NCBI GenBank assembly: GCA_001580565.1
Contig: LRBF01000042.1
Location: 1 to 64,000 of the forward strand
Reading direction: 5' to 3'
Length of the DNA stretch: 64,000 nucleotides
Source: Caballeronia megalochromosomata
GTDB taxonomy: Bacteria; Pseudomonadota; Gammaproteobacteria; Burkholderiales; Burkholderiaceae
Under the pieces are notes generated by a model, which did not search any database, was not told the origin of the DNA, and saw nothing but the letters and a program-made list of their open reading frames with translations. Of this stretch, positions 8,173 to 18,360 are shown one piece after another (the first letter of the stretch is position 1; each line of letters starts with the position of its first letter). A program made the position numbers and the translations under genes.

Positions 8173-8976
8173 CTACGCAGCCGTCACATACGCGAGCGCA
8201 GCCGTCAGCAATTCGCGCAACAGCGGCTGAATCTCATTCGACTTGGCTTCGTCGTAAGCGAACGGCGACGCTTCTTCCATGTAGCTGATCTGAGTCAGCT
8301 CCAGTTGGATCGCGTGAATGCCCGCCTCGGGCCGGCCGTAGCGCCGCGTGATGTAACCGCCCTTGAAGCGTCCGTTGGCCACCGTCGAATAGCGGCCGTC
8401 GCGCTCGACGATCTGTGCGAGATGCTCGGCCAGCCCCGGCGCCGCCGACGCGCCGTCCGCCGTGCCGAAGTTGAAATCGGTCAGGCGTCCGTCGAAAAAA
8501 CGCGGCACGACCGAGCGGATCGAATGCGCTTCCCAAAGCAGCACGCGTTCGTGCGTCTGCCGCAGCGCGTCGAGTTCGCCGGCGAGCGCATCGTGATACG
8601 GCTGCCAGTACATCGCGCGGCGCGCATCGATCTGCTCGCGCGACGGCTCGTGGCCCGGTTTGTAGAGCGGCGCCTTGTCGAAGGTATCGACCGGGCAGAG
8701 TCCCGTCGTATCGCGGCCGGGATAAAGATTCGCGTCGTCGGGCGGACGGTTCAGATCGACGACATAGCGCGCGTATGCAGGCGTCAGGATCGACGCACCC
8801 AGCTCGCGCGCGAACGCGTAGAGCCGCTCGAGATGCCAGTCGCAATCCTCGGTGAGTTTTGCGATGGGCGTCATCTCGTCGGCGAGCGCGCAGGGAATTT
8901 GCGTGCCGCGGTGCGGGATTGAAATCAGGAGCGGCGCGCTGCCGCGTTCCAGCGTGAAGATCGAAGACTCGTTCAT
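8173..8976 (-). CDS. hutG: N-formylglutamate deformylase (HutG)
   Basis: A 267-residue member of the N-formylglutamate amidohydrolase family. Recognisable motifs are PLLISIPHRGTQIP (16-29), ARYVVDLNRPPDDANLYP, WEAHSIRSVVPRFFDG and FKGGYITRRYG. It hydrolyses N-formyl-L-glutamate to formate and glutamate, the last step of the five-enzyme histidine pathway. GAGGTGATCTC precedes the ATG at 8976. It begins 9 bases after hutF and is the last gene of the hutHCDFG operon. Confidence 0.93.
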   Translation of the reverse strand: MNESSIFTLERGSAPLLISIPHRGTQIPCALADEMTPIAKLTEDCDWHLERLYAFARELGASILTPAYARYVVDLNRPPDDANLYPGRDTTGLCPVDTFDKAPLYKPGHEPSREQIDARRAMYWQPYHDALAGELDALRQTHERVLLWEAHSIRSVVPRFFDGRLTDFNFGTADGASAAPGLAEHLAQIVERDGRYSTVANGRFKGGYITRRYGRPEAGIHAIQLELTQISYMEEASPFAYDEAKSNEIQPLLRELLTAALAYVTAA

Positions 8977-8985
8977 GAGATCACC

Positions 8986-10365
8986 TCAATCCAGCAAGCC
9001 GCGCAATGCGGCGCGATAGCGCGCGAGCGATTCATCTTCCTGCGCGTGACGGCGCGCGTCGATCACCTTGCGGCCGGAGACGAAGACATCGCGGATTGGC
9101 GTGTCGCCATGTTCACAGAAAACCGCACTGGAAAGCCAGGTCTCGCGCGCATGGCCGCCGATGCCCGGATGCGCGTCATCGAGCACGAGCCAGTCGGCGC
9201 GCAAACCCGGCGCGAGCGCGCCGACAGGCCGTCCGGTCGCGTGTGCGCCGCCGTCGAGCGCGGCATCGAAGAGACGATCGGCGGGACGGCTCTGCGCCGG
9301 CGACGCGAGCACGTTGCGCTCCCGGCGCCACAGGCGCTGGCCGTATTCGAGCAGACGCAGCTCGGAGCGCCAGTCCACGCCAACGTGACTGTCCGAGCCG
9401 ACACCGAAGCGCCCGCCCGCATCGAGATAATCGCGCGACGGAAAGACGCCGTCGCCGAGATTCGCCTCGGTGGTGAGACACAGGCCCGCGACCGCGCCGC
9501 TCGCCGCAAGCTCCACGCATTCGCGCGCGTCGACGTGCGTGGCATGCACGAGGCACCAGCGCTCGTCGACCTTGAAGCGATCGAGCAGCCATTGAACCGG
9601 GCGACGCCCCGTCGCCGCAATACACGCCTCCACTTCGGCAGTCTGTTCCGCCACGTGGATATGCACCGGCGCACGGCGAAAGCGCGCATCGAGCCCTTCG
9701 ATCACCGCCGCGAGCGATTCACCCGACACCGCGCGCAACGAATGCGGCGCGACGCCATAACGGCGCATGCCGTTTTCAGGCCGCGCGCGGGCGAGTTCGT
9801 CGATGAGCGCGAGCAGCGTCTCGGGCGTGTTGAGAAAGCGCCGCTGATCGTCGCGCGGCGCGCTCTGGTTGAAACCGCTGTGCTCGTACAGCACCGGCAG
9901 CATCGTGATGCCGATGCCCGCGCGCCCGGCCGCATCGACGACCCGCTCGGCGAGTTCCGCGCGATTCGCGTACGGTGCGCCATCGGGTGCGTGATGCACG
10001 TAATGAAACTCGCACACCGACGTGTAGCCCGCCTTCAGCATCTCGATGTAGAGCCAGTGCGCGATATCCGCGAGCGATTCCGGACCGATCCGCGCGGCGA
10101 AGCGATACATCAGTTCGCGCCAGCTCCAGAACGTATCGGCGACGCTCGCGCGATACTCCGCGAGGCCCGCCATCGCGCGCTGAAACGCGTGCGAGTGCAG
10201 GTTCGGCATGCCGGGCACGACCGGCCCCTTCGCCCGCTCGACACCCGCCGGCGCCACGCTGTCGGGCGTCACGCGCAACAGTGTGCCGTCCTCGTCCCAT
10301 TCGAGCAGCACGTCGCGCCGCCAGCCATCGGCGAGGCGCGCGTGATCCGCGAAGAATGCGCTCAT
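8986..10365 (-). CDS. hutF: Formimidoylglutamate deiminase (HutF)
   Basis: A 459-residue amidohydrolase-superfamily enzyme that converts N-formimidoyl-L-glutamate to N-formyl-L-glutamate plus ammonia. The metal-binding HxH lies in PNLHSHAFQRAMAG (about residues 53-66). Later metal/substrate motifs are HIHVAEQTAEV, VHATHVD and GVGSDSHV. The open frame extends upstream, but ATG at 10365 has AAGGGAGAC at good spacing and gives the family N-terminus (MSAFFADHARL). It lies 37 bases after hutD and 9 bases before hutG. Confidence 0.94.
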   Translation of the reverse strand: MSAFFADHARLADGWRRDVLLEWDEDGTLLRVTPDSVAPAGVERAKGPVVPGMPNLHSHAFQRAMAGLAEYRASVADTFWSWRELMYRFAARIGPESLADIAHWLYIEMLKAGYTSVCEFHYVHHAPDGAPYANRAELAERVVDAAGRAGIGITMLPVLYEHSGFNQSAPRDDQRRFLNTPETLLALIDELARARPENGMRRYGVAPHSLRAVSGESLAAVIEGLDARFRRAPVHIHVAEQTAEVEACIAATGRRPVQWLLDRFKVDERWCLVHATHVDARECVELAASGAVAGLCLTTEANLGDGVFPSRDYLDAGGRFGVGSDSHVGVDWRSELRLLEYGQRLWRRERNVLASPAQSRPADRLFDAALDGGAHATGRPVGALAPGLRADWLVLDDAHPGIGGHARETWLSSAVFCEHGDTPIRDVFVSGRKVIDARRHAQEDESLARYRAALRGLLD

Positions 10366-10402
10366 GTTCCCGTCTCCCTTTTTTATTTCGATGCGCGGCT
10401 GC

Positions 10403-10972
10403 TCACACCGTGTCGATGCCGATGTGCAGCCACGACGTCTCGTCGGATGCCTCGCATTGCAGCGCGGCCGCACGATCGAGACACAACGTGTCGCCTGTTT
10501 CGAGCGTATGGCGCGCGTGCCCTTCTGCTTTGATATCGAGCCTGCCGCGCGCGCAGAAGATGAACGTGAGATCGTGTGTGGCGGCAAGCGAGCACGACGC
10601 GCGCCGGACTTCGACCGTCGCGCGGGCGCGATCGCGGCGCACCATCACGTTGAAATCGCGCGTGGGGCCGTCGATCAGCGTCGCGTGAATCGGCGTTTCG
10701 CCGGCGAAGCGCGCGACCGCGAGGGGCGCATCGAGCACATGCAAGCGGCCGTCCGCTTGCGCGAGACGCATGCCCGCGCCATCGAGCAACACGAGCACGC
10801 GATCGACGCCAGCGAAGCTCGAAAACGCGCCATCGGACGCCACGTCCGCCAGCGACAGACGCCAGGCGAACGCATCGAGCGACGCGCCGTGCGGCCCCGC
10901 CGCGATCTCGCGCGTCACGCCGCCGCCGTTCTTCCACGGTTTGGGTATGAGCGAATCGGCACGAATGATCAT
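10403..10972 (-). CDS. hutD: HutD family protein (histidine utilisation accessory)
   Basis: A 189-residue cupin-like protein with the HutD signatures KPWKNGGGVTREIA near the N-terminus and AWRLSLADVASDGAFSSFAG. HutD is reported to fine-tune hut expression in pseudomonads, perhaps by binding urocanate or formyl-glutamate; it is not a pathway enzyme. Start ATG at 10972 lies 5 bases after the hutC stop, so translation is probably coupled. The frame extends upstream into hutC but without a family-like N-terminus. Confidence 0.88.
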   Translation of the reverse strand: MIIRADSLIPKPWKNGGGVTREIAAGPHGASLDAFAWRLSLADVASDGAFSSFAGVDRVLVLLDGAGMRLAQADGRLHVLDAPLAVARFAGETPIHATLIDGPTRDFNVMVRRDRARATVEVRRASCSLAATHDLTFIFCARGRLDIKAEGHARHTLETGDTLCLDRAAALQCEASDETSWLHIGIDTV

Positions 10973-10977
10973 GATGT

Positions 10978-11673
10978 TCAGAAATGCCCGGTGAATTGAT
11001 AGCGATCGCCCGGATGCCAGAGATTCGCGACCGATGCGACCGCATCGCGCGACCACGTGCGCCGATGCAGCAACAGACACGGCTCGTGCTCCGCCATCGC
11101 GAGCGCGAGCCGGATCTCCGCTGCGGGCACCGCGGCCTCGATCCGATATTCGACGCGCTGCAGCGGCGCGGCCGTCATCAGGTACTGGTTCGGCGTGATC
11201 GTCGTGAAATCCTGGCGCGCGTACTCCGGCGCGAGCACGGGATTCACGTAACGCTCTTCCATCTGCACCGGCTCTTCGTTCTCGAAGTGCAGCACGCGCG
11301 AATGAAACACCGGGCTGCCCAGCGTGAGATGCATTTCTCCGGCGAGCGCTTCATCGACGATGGATGCGCCCAGATGCAGCACCTGCGCGCAATGCACGTG
11401 GCCGCGCGCGACGATTTCATCGGAGATGCTGCGAATCTCGACGAGCGTCGACGCGTACTTCGGCTGCGCGACGAAGGTGCCCGCACCCTGCACGCGCGTG
11501 AGCACCTGCTCGGCCGTCAGTTCGCGCAACGCGCGGTTCACGGTCATGCGCGCGACCTTGAACTCGCGCGCGAGCTCGTTCTCGGAGGGCACCTGATCGC
11601 CCTCCTTCCACTCGCCGATGTGAATGCGCTGGAGAATGTAGTCCTTGATCTCCTGATACGCAGGCGTGTTCAT
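10978..11673 (-). CDS. hutC: Histidine utilisation repressor HutC (GntR family)
   Basis: A 231-residue GntR-type repressor. The N-terminal winged helix (about residues 5-68) contains [15 protein letters not shown] and [16 protein letters not shown]. The C-terminal UTRA effector domain (about 85-230) would bind urocanate. HutC represses hut operons until urocanate accumulates. It overlaps the end of hutH by 4 bases (ATGA), so it is translated from the operon it controls. Boxes matching its known TTGTATA-type target lie upstream of hutH and of hutU. Confidence 0.93.
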   Translation of the reverse strand: MNTPAYQEIKDYILQRIHIGEWKEGDQVPSENELAREFKVARMTVNRALRELTAEQVLTRVQGAGTFVAQPKYASTLVEIRSISDEIVARGHVHCAQVLHLGASIVDEALAGEMHLTLGSPVFHSRVLHFENEEPVQMEERYVNPVLAPEYARQDFTTITPNQYLMTAAPLQRVEYRIEAAVPAAEIRLALAMAEHEPCLLLHRRTWSRDAVASVANLWHPGDRYQFTGHF

Positions 11674-13199
11674 GCAGGCTGTTCCGACGCGAAGGCGAGC
11701 GGGCTGTGCTGCGCGATCGCGCCTTCCTGCACGAGCGTCGCGATCGCGGCGATATCCGGCGCGAAGTAATGATCGAGGTCGTAATGCTTCACGTGCGCGC
11801 GCAGCGTCTTCATCACTTCGAGCAAGGGCGCGCTCGTCTGATGCGGCGCGCGCAGATCGACGCCCTGCGCCGCTGCGAGCAGTTCGATCGCGAGAATGTT
11901 CGCCGTGTTGCTCGCGATGTCGCCGAGCTTGCGCGCGGCAAACGTCGCCATCGAGACGTGATCTTCCTGATTCGCGGAAGTCGGCAGCGAATCGACCGAT
12001 GCCGGATGCGCGAGCGTCTTGTTCTCCGACGCGAGCGCGGCCGCCGTCACATGCGCGATCATGAAGCCCGAGTTGACGCCACCGTCACGCACGAGGAAAG
12101 GCGGCAGGCCCGAGAGCGTCGCGTCGATCAGCAATGCGATGCGGCGTTCCGCGAGCGCGCCGATTTCGGCGGCGGCGAGCGCGAGGTTGTCGGCGGCGAA
12201 CGCCACCGGCTCCGCGTGGAAATTGCCACCCGACAGCACTTCCCCGGTGTCGGGGAAGATCAGCGGGTTATCCGAGACGGCGTTCGATTCGATCAAGAGG
12301 ATGTCGGCCGCATGGCGAATCTGGTCGAGGCACGCGCCCATCACCTGCGGCTGGCAGCGCAGGCTGTACGGGTCCTGCACCTTTTCGCAGTCCGCGTGCG
12401 AGAGGTTGATGCCCGAGCCCTTCAGCAGCGTGAGGTACGCCGCTGCGGCCTCCATCTGACCGCGATGCCCACGCAGTTCGTGGATGCGCGCATCGAACGG
12501 CACGACCGAGCCGGCCGCCGCATCGACGGACAGCGCGCCCGCGACGAGTCCGGTGCGGAACAGGTCCTCGATCGCGAAGAGGTTGTAAAGCGCGAGCGCC
12601 GCCGACGCCTGCGTGCCGTTCAGCAACGCGAGACCTTCCTTGGCCTGCAGCGTCAGCGGCTTGAGGCCCGCGACCGCGAGACCGTCGAGCGCACCCGCGC
12701 GCTCACCGCGAATGGTGACTTCGCCGATGCCGAGCAGCACCGTCGACATATGCGCGAGCGGCGCGAGATCGCCCGATGCGCCGACCGAGCCCTTGACCGG
12801 GATGATCGGCAGCACGTCGGCGTTGAAGAGCGTGATGAGCGCGTCGATGACTTCGCGGCGAATGCCCGAATGACCGCGCCCGAGGCTCGAGAGCTTGAGC
12901 GCCATCAGGAGGCGCACGACCGGACGCGACATCGGCTCGCCGACGCCCACCGCATGAGACAGCACGAGATTCTTTTGCAGCAGCTCCAGCTGATCGGCCG
13001 GAATGTGCGTATTGGCGAGCCGCCCGAAGCCCGTATTGATGCCGTAGGCCGGATCGCCCTTCGCGGCGATCGCGGCGACGGCGCGCGCGCTCGCGTCGAT
13101 GGCGTCGAAGCTGGCCGGATCGAGTTGCAGCGGGTCCGAGCCTCGCGCGATACGGCGCAGTTGGGGCAGAGTCAGTTTTCCGGGCGTAAGCTTGATCAT
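11670..13199 (-). CDS. hutH: Histidine ammonia-lyase (HutH)
   Basis: A 509-residue enzyme that deaminates L-histidine to trans-urocanate, the first step of the pathway. The Ala-Ser-Gly triplet that cyclises into the MIO cofactor is at 141-143 in [15 protein letters not shown], and the catalytic loop YGINTGFG is at 52-59. Length is typical. Start ATG at 13199 has AGGA upstream, overlapped by a HutC-like box. It is the first gene of the operon; hutC overlaps its 3' end by 4 bases. Confidence 0.96.
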   Translation of the reverse strand: MIKLTPGKLTLPQLRRIARGSDPLQLDPASFDAIDASARAVAAIAAKGDPAYGINTGFGRLANTHIPADQLELLQKNLVLSHAVGVGEPMSRPVVRLLMALKLSSLGRGHSGIRREVIDALITLFNADVLPIIPVKGSVGASGDLAPLAHMSTVLLGIGEVTIRGERAGALDGLAVAGLKPLTLQAKEGLALLNGTQASAALALYNLFAIEDLFRTGLVAGALSVDAAAGSVVPFDARIHELRGHRGQMEAAAAYLTLLKGSGINLSHADCEKVQDPYSLRCQPQVMGACLDQIRHAADILLIESNAVSDNPLIFPDTGEVLSGGNFHAEPVAFAADNLALAAAEIGALAERRIALLIDATLSGLPPFLVRDGGVNSGFMIAHVTAAALASENKTLAHPASVDSLPTSANQEDHVSMATFAARKLGDIASNTANILAIELLAAAQGVDLRAPHQTSAPLLEVMKTLRAHVKHYDLDHYFAPDIAAIATLVQEGAIAQHSPLAFASEQPA

Positions 13200-13207
13200 G
13201 GTTCGTC

Positions 13208-13220
13208 CTGTCTATACAAG
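13208..13220 (-). promoter_or_regulatory. HutC-like box 1 upstream of hutH
   Basis: On the minus strand this reads CTTGTATAGACAG, close to the HutC target core TTGTATA-N-ACAA. It starts 9 bases before the hutH start codon and partly covers the ribosome-binding region, so occupancy would block transcription or translation initiation. Confidence 0.75.
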
Positions 13221-13236
13221 TTAGACTCAAGTCTAA
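13221..13236. promoter_or_regulatory. Palindrome TTAGACT-CA-AGTCTAA in the hutH promoter
   Basis: A perfect 16-base inverted repeat directly abutting HutC box 1. The sequence does not match the HutC core, so it may be the target of a second regulator or part of the promoter. Confidence 0.5.
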
Positions 13237-13305
13237 ACGGGCTCGAAGGACGAAACAAGGGGATATCCGGGATATCACTAGGATCATCCCGGAAAATACA
13301 TGCGT

Positions 13306-13318
13306 GTTGTCTATACAG
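13306..13318 (-). promoter_or_regulatory. HutC-like box 2 upstream of hutH
   Basis: Minus-strand reading CTGTATAGACAAC, a second copy of the HutC core about 100 bases upstream of box 1, just past the end of the GNAT gene. A two-box arrangement is also seen before hutU. Confidence 0.7.
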
Positions 13319-13326
13319 ATTTCACG

Positions 13327-13800
13327 TTACAACACCTTTTCCATCACGAACTGGACGAAGCGCTGCTCACGCACGACGACCGCGCGGGCGAGCAGCATCG
13401 TAAAGCCGCAATACTCGAAGAACGGCCGTGCGGTGACGCTCGAATACGTGTGCAGCGTGCTCATGCCGGCTTCGTCGGCTTCGGCCTCGATACGCGCGAG
13501 CAGCGACGTCGCCACGCTTTTGCGCTGATGCCTCGGGTCGACGAACATCATGTCGATGAGGCCGTTTTTCTCGAGATCGGCGAAGCCCGCGAGTTCGCCG
13601 TCGACGAGCCCGACCCATGTCGGGCGGCTTGCGCGGGCGAGTTCCCATTCGTCGCGATCGGCTTGCGCCCAGGCTGCGATCTGCGCTTCGGTGTAGTCGG
13701 CCGATGCCGTTTCGCGAACGGCGCGTTGGAACAGATCGATCACACCGTCGAGATCGTTCGCACGATACGGTCTGACTTCGATGAGCGGCAGCCCTGACAT
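13327..13800 (-). CDS. GNAT family N-acetyltransferase
   Basis: A 157-residue protein with the acetyl-CoA-binding core: GELAGFADLEKNGLIDMMFVDPRHQRKSVATSLLARIE is spread over about residues 66-105, and the R/QxxGxA-type loop is the variant QRKSVA. The fold and length fit small-molecule or peptide acetyltransferases; the substrate cannot be told. GAAGGTGATGAA precedes the start. It lies upstream of hutH on the same strand, but the hut promoter sits between them, so it is probably a separate unit. Confidence 0.8.
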   Translation of the reverse strand: MSGLPLIEVRPYRANDLDGVIDLFQRAVRETASADYTEAQIAAWAQADRDEWELARASRPTWVGLVDGELAGFADLEKNGLIDMMFVDPRHQRKSVATSLLARIEAEADEAGMSTLHTYSSVTARPFFEYCGFTMLLARAVVVREQRFVQFVMEKVL

Positions 13801-13820
13801 TTCATCACCTTCGTTACTGT

Positions 13821-13852
13821 CAAAAATAAAAAAAACCGCTGCCGGGGCAGCG
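13821..13852 (-). terminator. Rho-independent terminator downstream of crcB
   Basis: On the minus strand CGCTGC-CCCG-GCAGCG is followed by GTTTTTTTTATTTTTG, a hairpin with a strong T run. It lies between crcB and the GNAT gene. Confidence 0.75.
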
Positions 13853-13970
13853 AGGGTCGAGCGTTGAAAACGCGGGAAAAGAACCGGTACGGGAATGAGT
13901 CGGAATGGCGCGGGCGCAAACGTTCAAATCGCAGGAAACCGCGTGGCGAACCGCGCCGCCGTTGCGCCCG

Positions 13971-14348
13971 TCAGGAAGCCACGGCCACGGTCGCAATGCC
14001 GAGCGCGGTCATCAGCAGCGATGCGCTTACGTGGATCGCGATCTCCGCGAGCGCCCAGCCGAGCCGCCCTTGCTGCAGATGCGCGACCACTTCGGCCGAG
14101 AAGGTGGAAAACGTGGAGAGACCGCCCATCAGCCCGGTGATGATGAACAGCCGCCATTCGATCGAGATATCGGGGAAGCGCGCGAAAAAGGCGACCGCGA
14201 CGCCGATGATGTAGCCCGCGATGACGTTCGCCGCGAACGTGCCGAGCGGTAGATTCGGAAAAATCGCATTCAGGCGCAGGCCGAGGACCCATCTGAGCAG
14301 CGATCCCAGCCCGCCGCCGAGTCCCACGGCGATAATCGACAGATACAT
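13971..14348 (-). CDS. crcB: Fluoride channel CrcB/Fluc
   Basis: A 125-residue inner-membrane protein with four hydrophobic segments. Fluc signatures are [10 protein letters not shown] (11-20), the conserved Asn in [14 protein letters not shown] (36-49) and the phenylalanine-box motif [13 protein letters not shown] (about 72-84). Fluc proteins form dual-topology dimers that export fluoride. Start ATG at 14348. It follows a 72-residue hypothetical gene by 34 bases on the same strand. I see no room for a fluoride riboswitch directly upstream. Confidence 0.93.
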   Translation of the reverse strand: MYLSIIAVGLGGGLGSLLRWVLGLRLNAIFPNLPLGTFAANVIAGYIIGVAVAFFARFPDISIEWRLFIITGLMGGLSTFSTFSAEVVAHLQQGRLGWALAEIAIHVSASLLMTALGIATVAVAS

Positions 14349-14382
14349 GAAAATGTGTGCAATCGGTTCGAAATTAACTGCG

Positions 14383-14601
14383 TTATGTCTCGCGGGCGAG
14401 CCGGTCGATCAGCGCGCCGCGGCTCGCCTCGACGATCCAGCCGGACCGGTGCCGCACATGCGCCGCCCAGGTGCCGTCGCGTCGTTGTTCCCAGCAGCCG
14501 GCATCGTGGCCGTCGATGAAAAGCGAGCCGCGCACGACAAGTTGCGGATCGGCGGGGTCGAGCACCTCGTCGTCATTGTGTTCGAGCTTCACGGTATGCA
14601 T
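14383..14601 (-). CDS. Conserved small protein of unknown function
   Basis: A 72-residue acidic/aromatic protein ([20 protein letters not shown] at the start). The pattern '[24 protein letters not shown]' followed by VRHRSGW looks like a compact beta domain. No signal peptide or membrane segment. I do not recognise a named family. Upstream in-frame starts exist, but ATG at 14601 gives the cleanest N-terminus. It lies between the peptidase operon and crcB and could be co-transcribed with crcB. Confidence 0.6.
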   Translation of the reverse strand: MHTVKLEHNDDEVLDPADPQLVVRGSLFIDGHDAGCWEQRRDGTWAAHVRHRSGWIVEASRGALIDRLARET

Positions 14602-14688
14602 GAGTCGTCTGCAAAAACACGTCAAGACCAGCGCCAGCCTCGCGAGTGGCTCCATTCTAACGATACTCGAAGCGCCCGGTTCAAACAC

Positions 14689-15513
14689 TCACCGTATCAT
14701 GAAGGACATTGCCGAAAGGCAATTGAGTATGCGCACGACGTGTTCGACCGAAGGCGCCTCGAAAGCGAGCGTCACGGCATCGATGCGTTCGAGCGTCGGC
14801 CACTGGCAGAAGAGATCGGCGAATGCGGAGGTTTGTGCGCGCAGTTCGCAGCGATGTCCGGTGATTTCCGGACGCTTTGCGTGGGCCGAAGACGCGGCCG
14901 CTTCGATCGTTTCGCGCGCGGCGAGCCGGATCGCGTCGCATGCCGCGGCAGGCGTTTCGGTCACGCCGCTCGAATAGCCGTGCGCGGTCTTGACGCACAG
15001 GAAGCGCGCGCCGGGAAACGCGGGCAGCGTCTCCTCGCCGAACGCGTCGTCGCCGGTGAGCAACGCGACGCGCGCGCCGTGTTCCCCGGCGAGCCTGCCA
15101 TACAGCCCGGCCTCGCCGACTTCCTCGCCGTCGAGCGTGACGCGCGCGAACGCGGCGCTGTTGATCGTGTGCGCGAGAATGCCGCGGCTTTGCGCGCGCG
15201 CGTGATAGCCGATCATGAAGACCACGTCCGGCGATGCTTCCAGCCCCGCCATCATGCCGAGCGTGCGCGGCTTGCCGAGCACGAGACGCGCGCGCGGATC
15301 GAGCAGATCGGGCATCAGGTTGCGAAAACCGCCGTGCGAATCGTTGATCCACACCTGCGAAGCGCCGCCATCGAACGCGCCCTGTGCGGCCGCATTCGCC
15401 TCGCGCGTCATCCAGCGGCGCGCCTGCTCGTATTCGGGGTTGCCCGCGCGCGTCTGCTCCGGATGGAACACGCCCGCGATGCCTTCGATATCCACCGAAA
15501 TGAGCACTTTCAT
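14689..15513 (-). CDS. DppA-type D-aminopeptidase (M55 family)
   Basis: A 274-residue metallopeptidase of family M55. The family's zinc ligands are visible in SVDIEGIAG (D8, E10), NDSHGG, GYHA and AHT. The type protein, Bacillus DppA, is a self-compartmentalising decamer that frees N-terminal D-amino acids from D-Ala peptides. The start codon overlaps the stop of the upstream aminopeptidase gene by 4 bases (ATGA), so it is translationally coupled and is the last gene of the gsi operon. Cytoplasmic; probably acts on peptides brought in by GsiABCD. Confidence 0.9.
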   Translation of the reverse strand: MKVLISVDIEGIAGVFHPEQTRAGNPEYEQARRWMTREANAAAQGAFDGGASQVWINDSHGGFRNLMPDLLDPRARLVLGKPRTLGMMAGLEASPDVVFMIGYHARAQSRGILAHTINSAAFARVTLDGEEVGEAGLYGRLAGEHGARVALLTGDDAFGEETLPAFPGARFLCVKTAHGYSSGVTETPAAACDAIRLAARETIEAAASSAHAKRPEITGHRCELRAQTSAFADLFCQWPTLERIDAVTLAFEAPSVEHVVRILNCLSAMSFMIR

Positions 15514-16529
15514 GGTCTGGTTCTCAATGCGTCCTTGAGCGATATGCGGCGATGCCCGTCGCGTCCGGCGACCGTCTCGGCGCTGAAGAGCGCATCGAGG
15601 ATCGCCTGTTCGATGCCGTCGGCGGCGGCCTGAAAAAGCGGATCGAGGCGCGCGTCGCTGACGAGCGGCGGCACCGCGATGAAGGCCGCGTCGTGCGGCA
15701 CGGTGTAAGCGGTCGTGAAGGCCAGCGCGATGTCGCCGCTGCCGTGACCGTAGACCGAGCCGGTGCGCGCGAGACCCGCGGTCGAGCGCATCGCGAGACG
15801 GCGCAACTGACGCGCGTCGAGCGGCGCGTCGGTGGCGATCAGCATGATGATCGAGCCCTGCTCGGGCTTCACGTGCGTTTCCTGGGTCGCTGCCAGCAGC
15901 GCGCTGCCGAGCGCATCGCCAGCGATCGTAAGTTGCGGCAAGCGGCCGAAGTTCGCGAGCACGAGCGCGCCCGTCGTGTACGCGCGCTCGTTACATCGGA
16001 CGACGCGCGAGGCCGATCCGATACCGCCCTTCAGTTCGAAGCACGACATGCCCCGCCCCGCGCCCACCGCGCCACGCTCGAACGCAACGCTGCATGCGTC
16101 GAGTGCGCGCGCGTAATGCGCTTCGTGAATCGCGAGCGCCTGCATGTCGTTGAGATAGCCGTCGTTGCACTCGAACACGAGCGGGTTCACGCTCGGGTCT
16201 TCGCGTCCGATGCGCGGATTCGCGGCTATCGCGGCGCGAATCTGGGCCGTTGCGATCGTGCCGACGCCGAACGTATTGGTCAGCGCAACCGGCGTTTCGA
16301 TCACGCCGAGTTCTTCCAGCTGCACGAGGCCGACGCTCTTGCCGAAGCCGTTGATCACGCATGCCGCGGCCGGCACCTTGTCGCGATACACGTCGCCATC
16401 GTGTGGACGAATGACCGTGACGCCCGTCTGCACCGCGCCCTCGGCGAGCGTGCAATGACCAACCGTCACGCCCGCGACATCGGCGATCGTGCCGTGCGGG
16501 CCCGCTTCGAGTGAACCAATGTGCGTCAT
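15510..16529 (-). CDS. DmpA/BapA-type aminopeptidase (P1 family, self-processing)
   Basis: A 339-residue Ntn-like hydrolase of peptidase family S58. The autocleavage site is visible as G225-S226 in [15 protein letters not shown], where the serine becomes the N-terminal nucleophile of the small subunit. [20 protein letters not shown] (155-174) is also typical. Relatives are DmpA (L-aminopeptidase/D-esterase) and BapA (beta-peptidyl aminopeptidase). The frame is open well upstream, but ATG at 16529 overlaps the gsiD stop by 4 bases and gives the family N-terminus. Substrate specificity (alpha, beta or D) cannot be decided from sequence. Confidence 0.92.
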   Translation of the reverse strand: MTHIGSLEAGPHGTIADVAGVTVGHCTLAEGAVQTGVTVIRPHDGDVYRDKVPAAACVINGFGKSVGLVQLEELGVIETPVALTNTFGVGTIATAQIRAAIAANPRIGREDPSVNPLVFECNDGYLNDMQALAIHEAHYARALDACSVAFERGAVGAGRGMSCFELKGGIGSASRVVRCNERAYTTGALVLANFGRLPQLTIAGDALGSALLAATQETHVKPEQGSIIMLIATDAPLDARQLRRLAMRSTAGLARTGSVYGHGSGDIALAFTTAYTVPHDAAFIAVPPLVSDARLDPLFQAAADGIEQAILDALFSAETVAGRDGHRRISLKDALRTRP

Positions 16530-17416
16530 GGCCGGTCGAGCTTCGGATCGAGCGCGTCGCGCAGGCCGTCGCCCAGCAGATTGAACGCGAGCACGGTGAG
16601 GAAGATCGCGAGACTCGGGAAGATCGCGACGTGCGGCGCCATCGCCATGTCGGCGCGCGCTTCGTTGAGCATCGCGCCCCACTCGGGCGTCGGCGGCTGC
16701 GCGCCCAGTCCGAGGAACGACAGACTCGCCGCCGTGATGATCGACGTGCCGATGCGCATCGTGAAGTACACGACCACCGACGAAATCGTGCCGGGCAGGA
16801 TATGCCGCGCGAGTATCGTCCAGTCCGATGCGCCGATGCTCTTCGCCGCTTCGATATACGTAAGATGCTTCAGCGCGAGCGTGTTGCCGCGCACGAGCCG
16901 CGCGAACGCGGGAATGCTGAAGATCGCGACCGCGCACACGACGTTCACCATGCCGTTGCCGAGAATCGCGACGACGCCGATCGCGAGCAGAATGCCGGGA
17001 AACGCGAACAGCACGTCCGCAATGCGCATCACGATGCGGTCCCACCATCCTTCGTAATAGCCCGCGAGCAAACCGAAGAACGTGCCGATCACCGCGCCGA
17101 GCACGACCGAGAGCAGACCCGCCGACAACGAAATGCGGCTGCCGACGAGTATCCGGCTCAGAATGTCGCGCCCCAGCGAATCGACGCCGAACCAGTGCGC
17201 GGCCGAAGGACCGGCGTTGAGCGCGTCGTAATCGAAATAATTCTCCGGATCATAAGGCGCGATATACGGCGCGATGATCGCGATCACGATCAGCAGCAAT
17301 ACGAACACGGCCGCGATCATGGCGACGTGCTGCTGCCTGAACTTGCGCCAGAATTCGGTCCACGGCGTGCGGATTTCCTGCGGCGCCTGCACCGCGTTTT
17401 CGGCTGCCACGCTCAT
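16526..17416 (-). CDS. gsiD: Peptide/glutathione ABC transporter permease GsiD
   Basis: A 296-residue inner-membrane permease of the DppC/OppC type. It has a cytoplasmic N-terminal tail, a first helix around [20 protein letters not shown], the linker [20 protein letters not shown], and the EAA loop ([22 protein letters not shown]) that docks to the ATPase. It pairs with GsiC (7 bases upstream). Its stop overlaps the start of the P1 aminopeptidase gene. The named substrate, glutathione, comes from the E. coli orthologue; context here suggests a broader peptide range. Confidence 0.9.
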   Translation of the reverse strand: MSVAAENAVQAPQEIRTPWTEFWRKFRQQHVAMIAAVFVLLLIVIAIIAPYIAPYDPENYFDYDALNAGPSAAHWFGVDSLGRDILSRILVGSRISLSAGLLSVVLGAVIGTFFGLLAGYYEGWWDRIVMRIADVLFAFPGILLAIGVVAILGNGMVNVVCAVAIFSIPAFARLVRGNTLALKHLTYIEAAKSIGASDWTILARHILPGTISSVVVYFTMRIGTSIITAASLSFLGLGAQPPTPEWGAMLNEARADMAMAPHVAIFPSLAIFLTVLAFNLLGDGLRDALDPKLDRP

Positions 17417-17423
17417 CGCGTCC

Positions 17424-18344
17424 TCACTTGAAACGAATGGTCGGATTGATGATCGCGTACAGCACGTCCACGATCAGATTGATCACGATGAACTCCAGCG
17501 AGAACAGCAGCACTTCCGCCTGGATCACCGGATAGTCGCGCATCTCGACCGCGTCGACGAGCAGGCGCCCGAGGCCCGGCCAGTTGAACACTTTCTCCAC
17601 GACGATCGAGCCGCCGAGCAGAAAGCCGAATTGCAGGCCCATCATCGTGACGACGGGGATCATCGCGTTGCGCAGGCAGTGCTTCAGGATGACCATCGGC
17701 TCGTGCACGCCTTTCGCGCGAGCCGTGCGCACGAAGTCCTCGCCGAGCACTTCGACGAACGACGCGCGCGTGAAGCGGGCCATCACGGCGGCCACGGCAG
17801 CCCCGAGCGTGATCGACGGCAGCACGTAGCCTTTCCATGTGCCGTCATCGACGATCGGCAGCCAGCCGAGCTTCACCGAGAAGATTTCCATCAGCAGCAT
17901 GCCGAGCGCGAAGGCCGGAAACGAGATGCCCGATACCGCGAGCGTCATGCCCAGCCGGTCCGGCCAGCGATTGCGCCACACCGCCGAGACGATGCCGATC
18001 GTCATGCCGAAGATCACCGCCCACACCATGCTCGCGAGCGTGAGCCACAGCGTGGGCATGAAACGCTCGGCGATTTCCGTCGACACGGGCCGCTTGCTGC
18101 GCGTCGACATGCCGAAGTCGAAATGCACGACCTTGCCGAAGAAGCTCACGAGTTGCTGCGGCAGCGGCTTGTCGAGGCCGAGATCCGCGCGCACGAGCGC
18201 GACCGTCGCCTGGTCGGCTTCCGCGCCCGCCGCGAGCCGCGCGGGATCGCCCGGCAGCATGTGCACGAAGAAGAACACCAGCACCGCGACAATGAAGAGC
18301 GTCGGCAGAAGACCCAAGAGGCGTTTGGCGATGAAGTTAAGCAT
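17424..18344 (-). CDS. gsiC: Peptide/glutathione ABC transporter permease GsiC
   Basis: A 306-residue DppB/OppB-type permease with about six transmembrane helices. Family features are the N-terminal [30 protein letters not shown], the EAA loop [18 protein letters not shown] and the C-terminal [20 protein letters not shown]. It forms the membrane pore with GsiD. It starts 47 bases after gsiB, with a stable stem-loop in that gap. Confidence 0.9.
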   Translation of the reverse strand: MLNFIAKRLLGLLPTLFIVAVLVFFFVHMLPGDPARLAAGAEADQATVALVRADLGLDKPLPQQLVSFFGKVVHFDFGMSTRSKRPVSTEIAERFMPTLWLTLASMVWAVIFGMTIGIVSAVWRNRWPDRLGMTLAVSGISFPAFALGMLLMEIFSVKLGWLPIVDDGTWKGYVLPSITLGAAVAAVMARFTRASFVEVLGEDFVRTARAKGVHEPMVILKHCLRNAMIPVVTMMGLQFGFLLGGSIVVEKVFNWPGLGRLLVDAVEMRDYPVIQAEVLLFSLEFIVINLIVDVLYAIINPTIRFK

Positions 18345-18360
18345 CGTTGTCGGTCAGATG

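Noticed and set aside
14349..14382. Fluoride riboswitch before crcB
   Set aside because: Only 34 bases separate crcB from the upstream gene, too short for the fluoride aptamer plus expression platform, and I see no matching structure.
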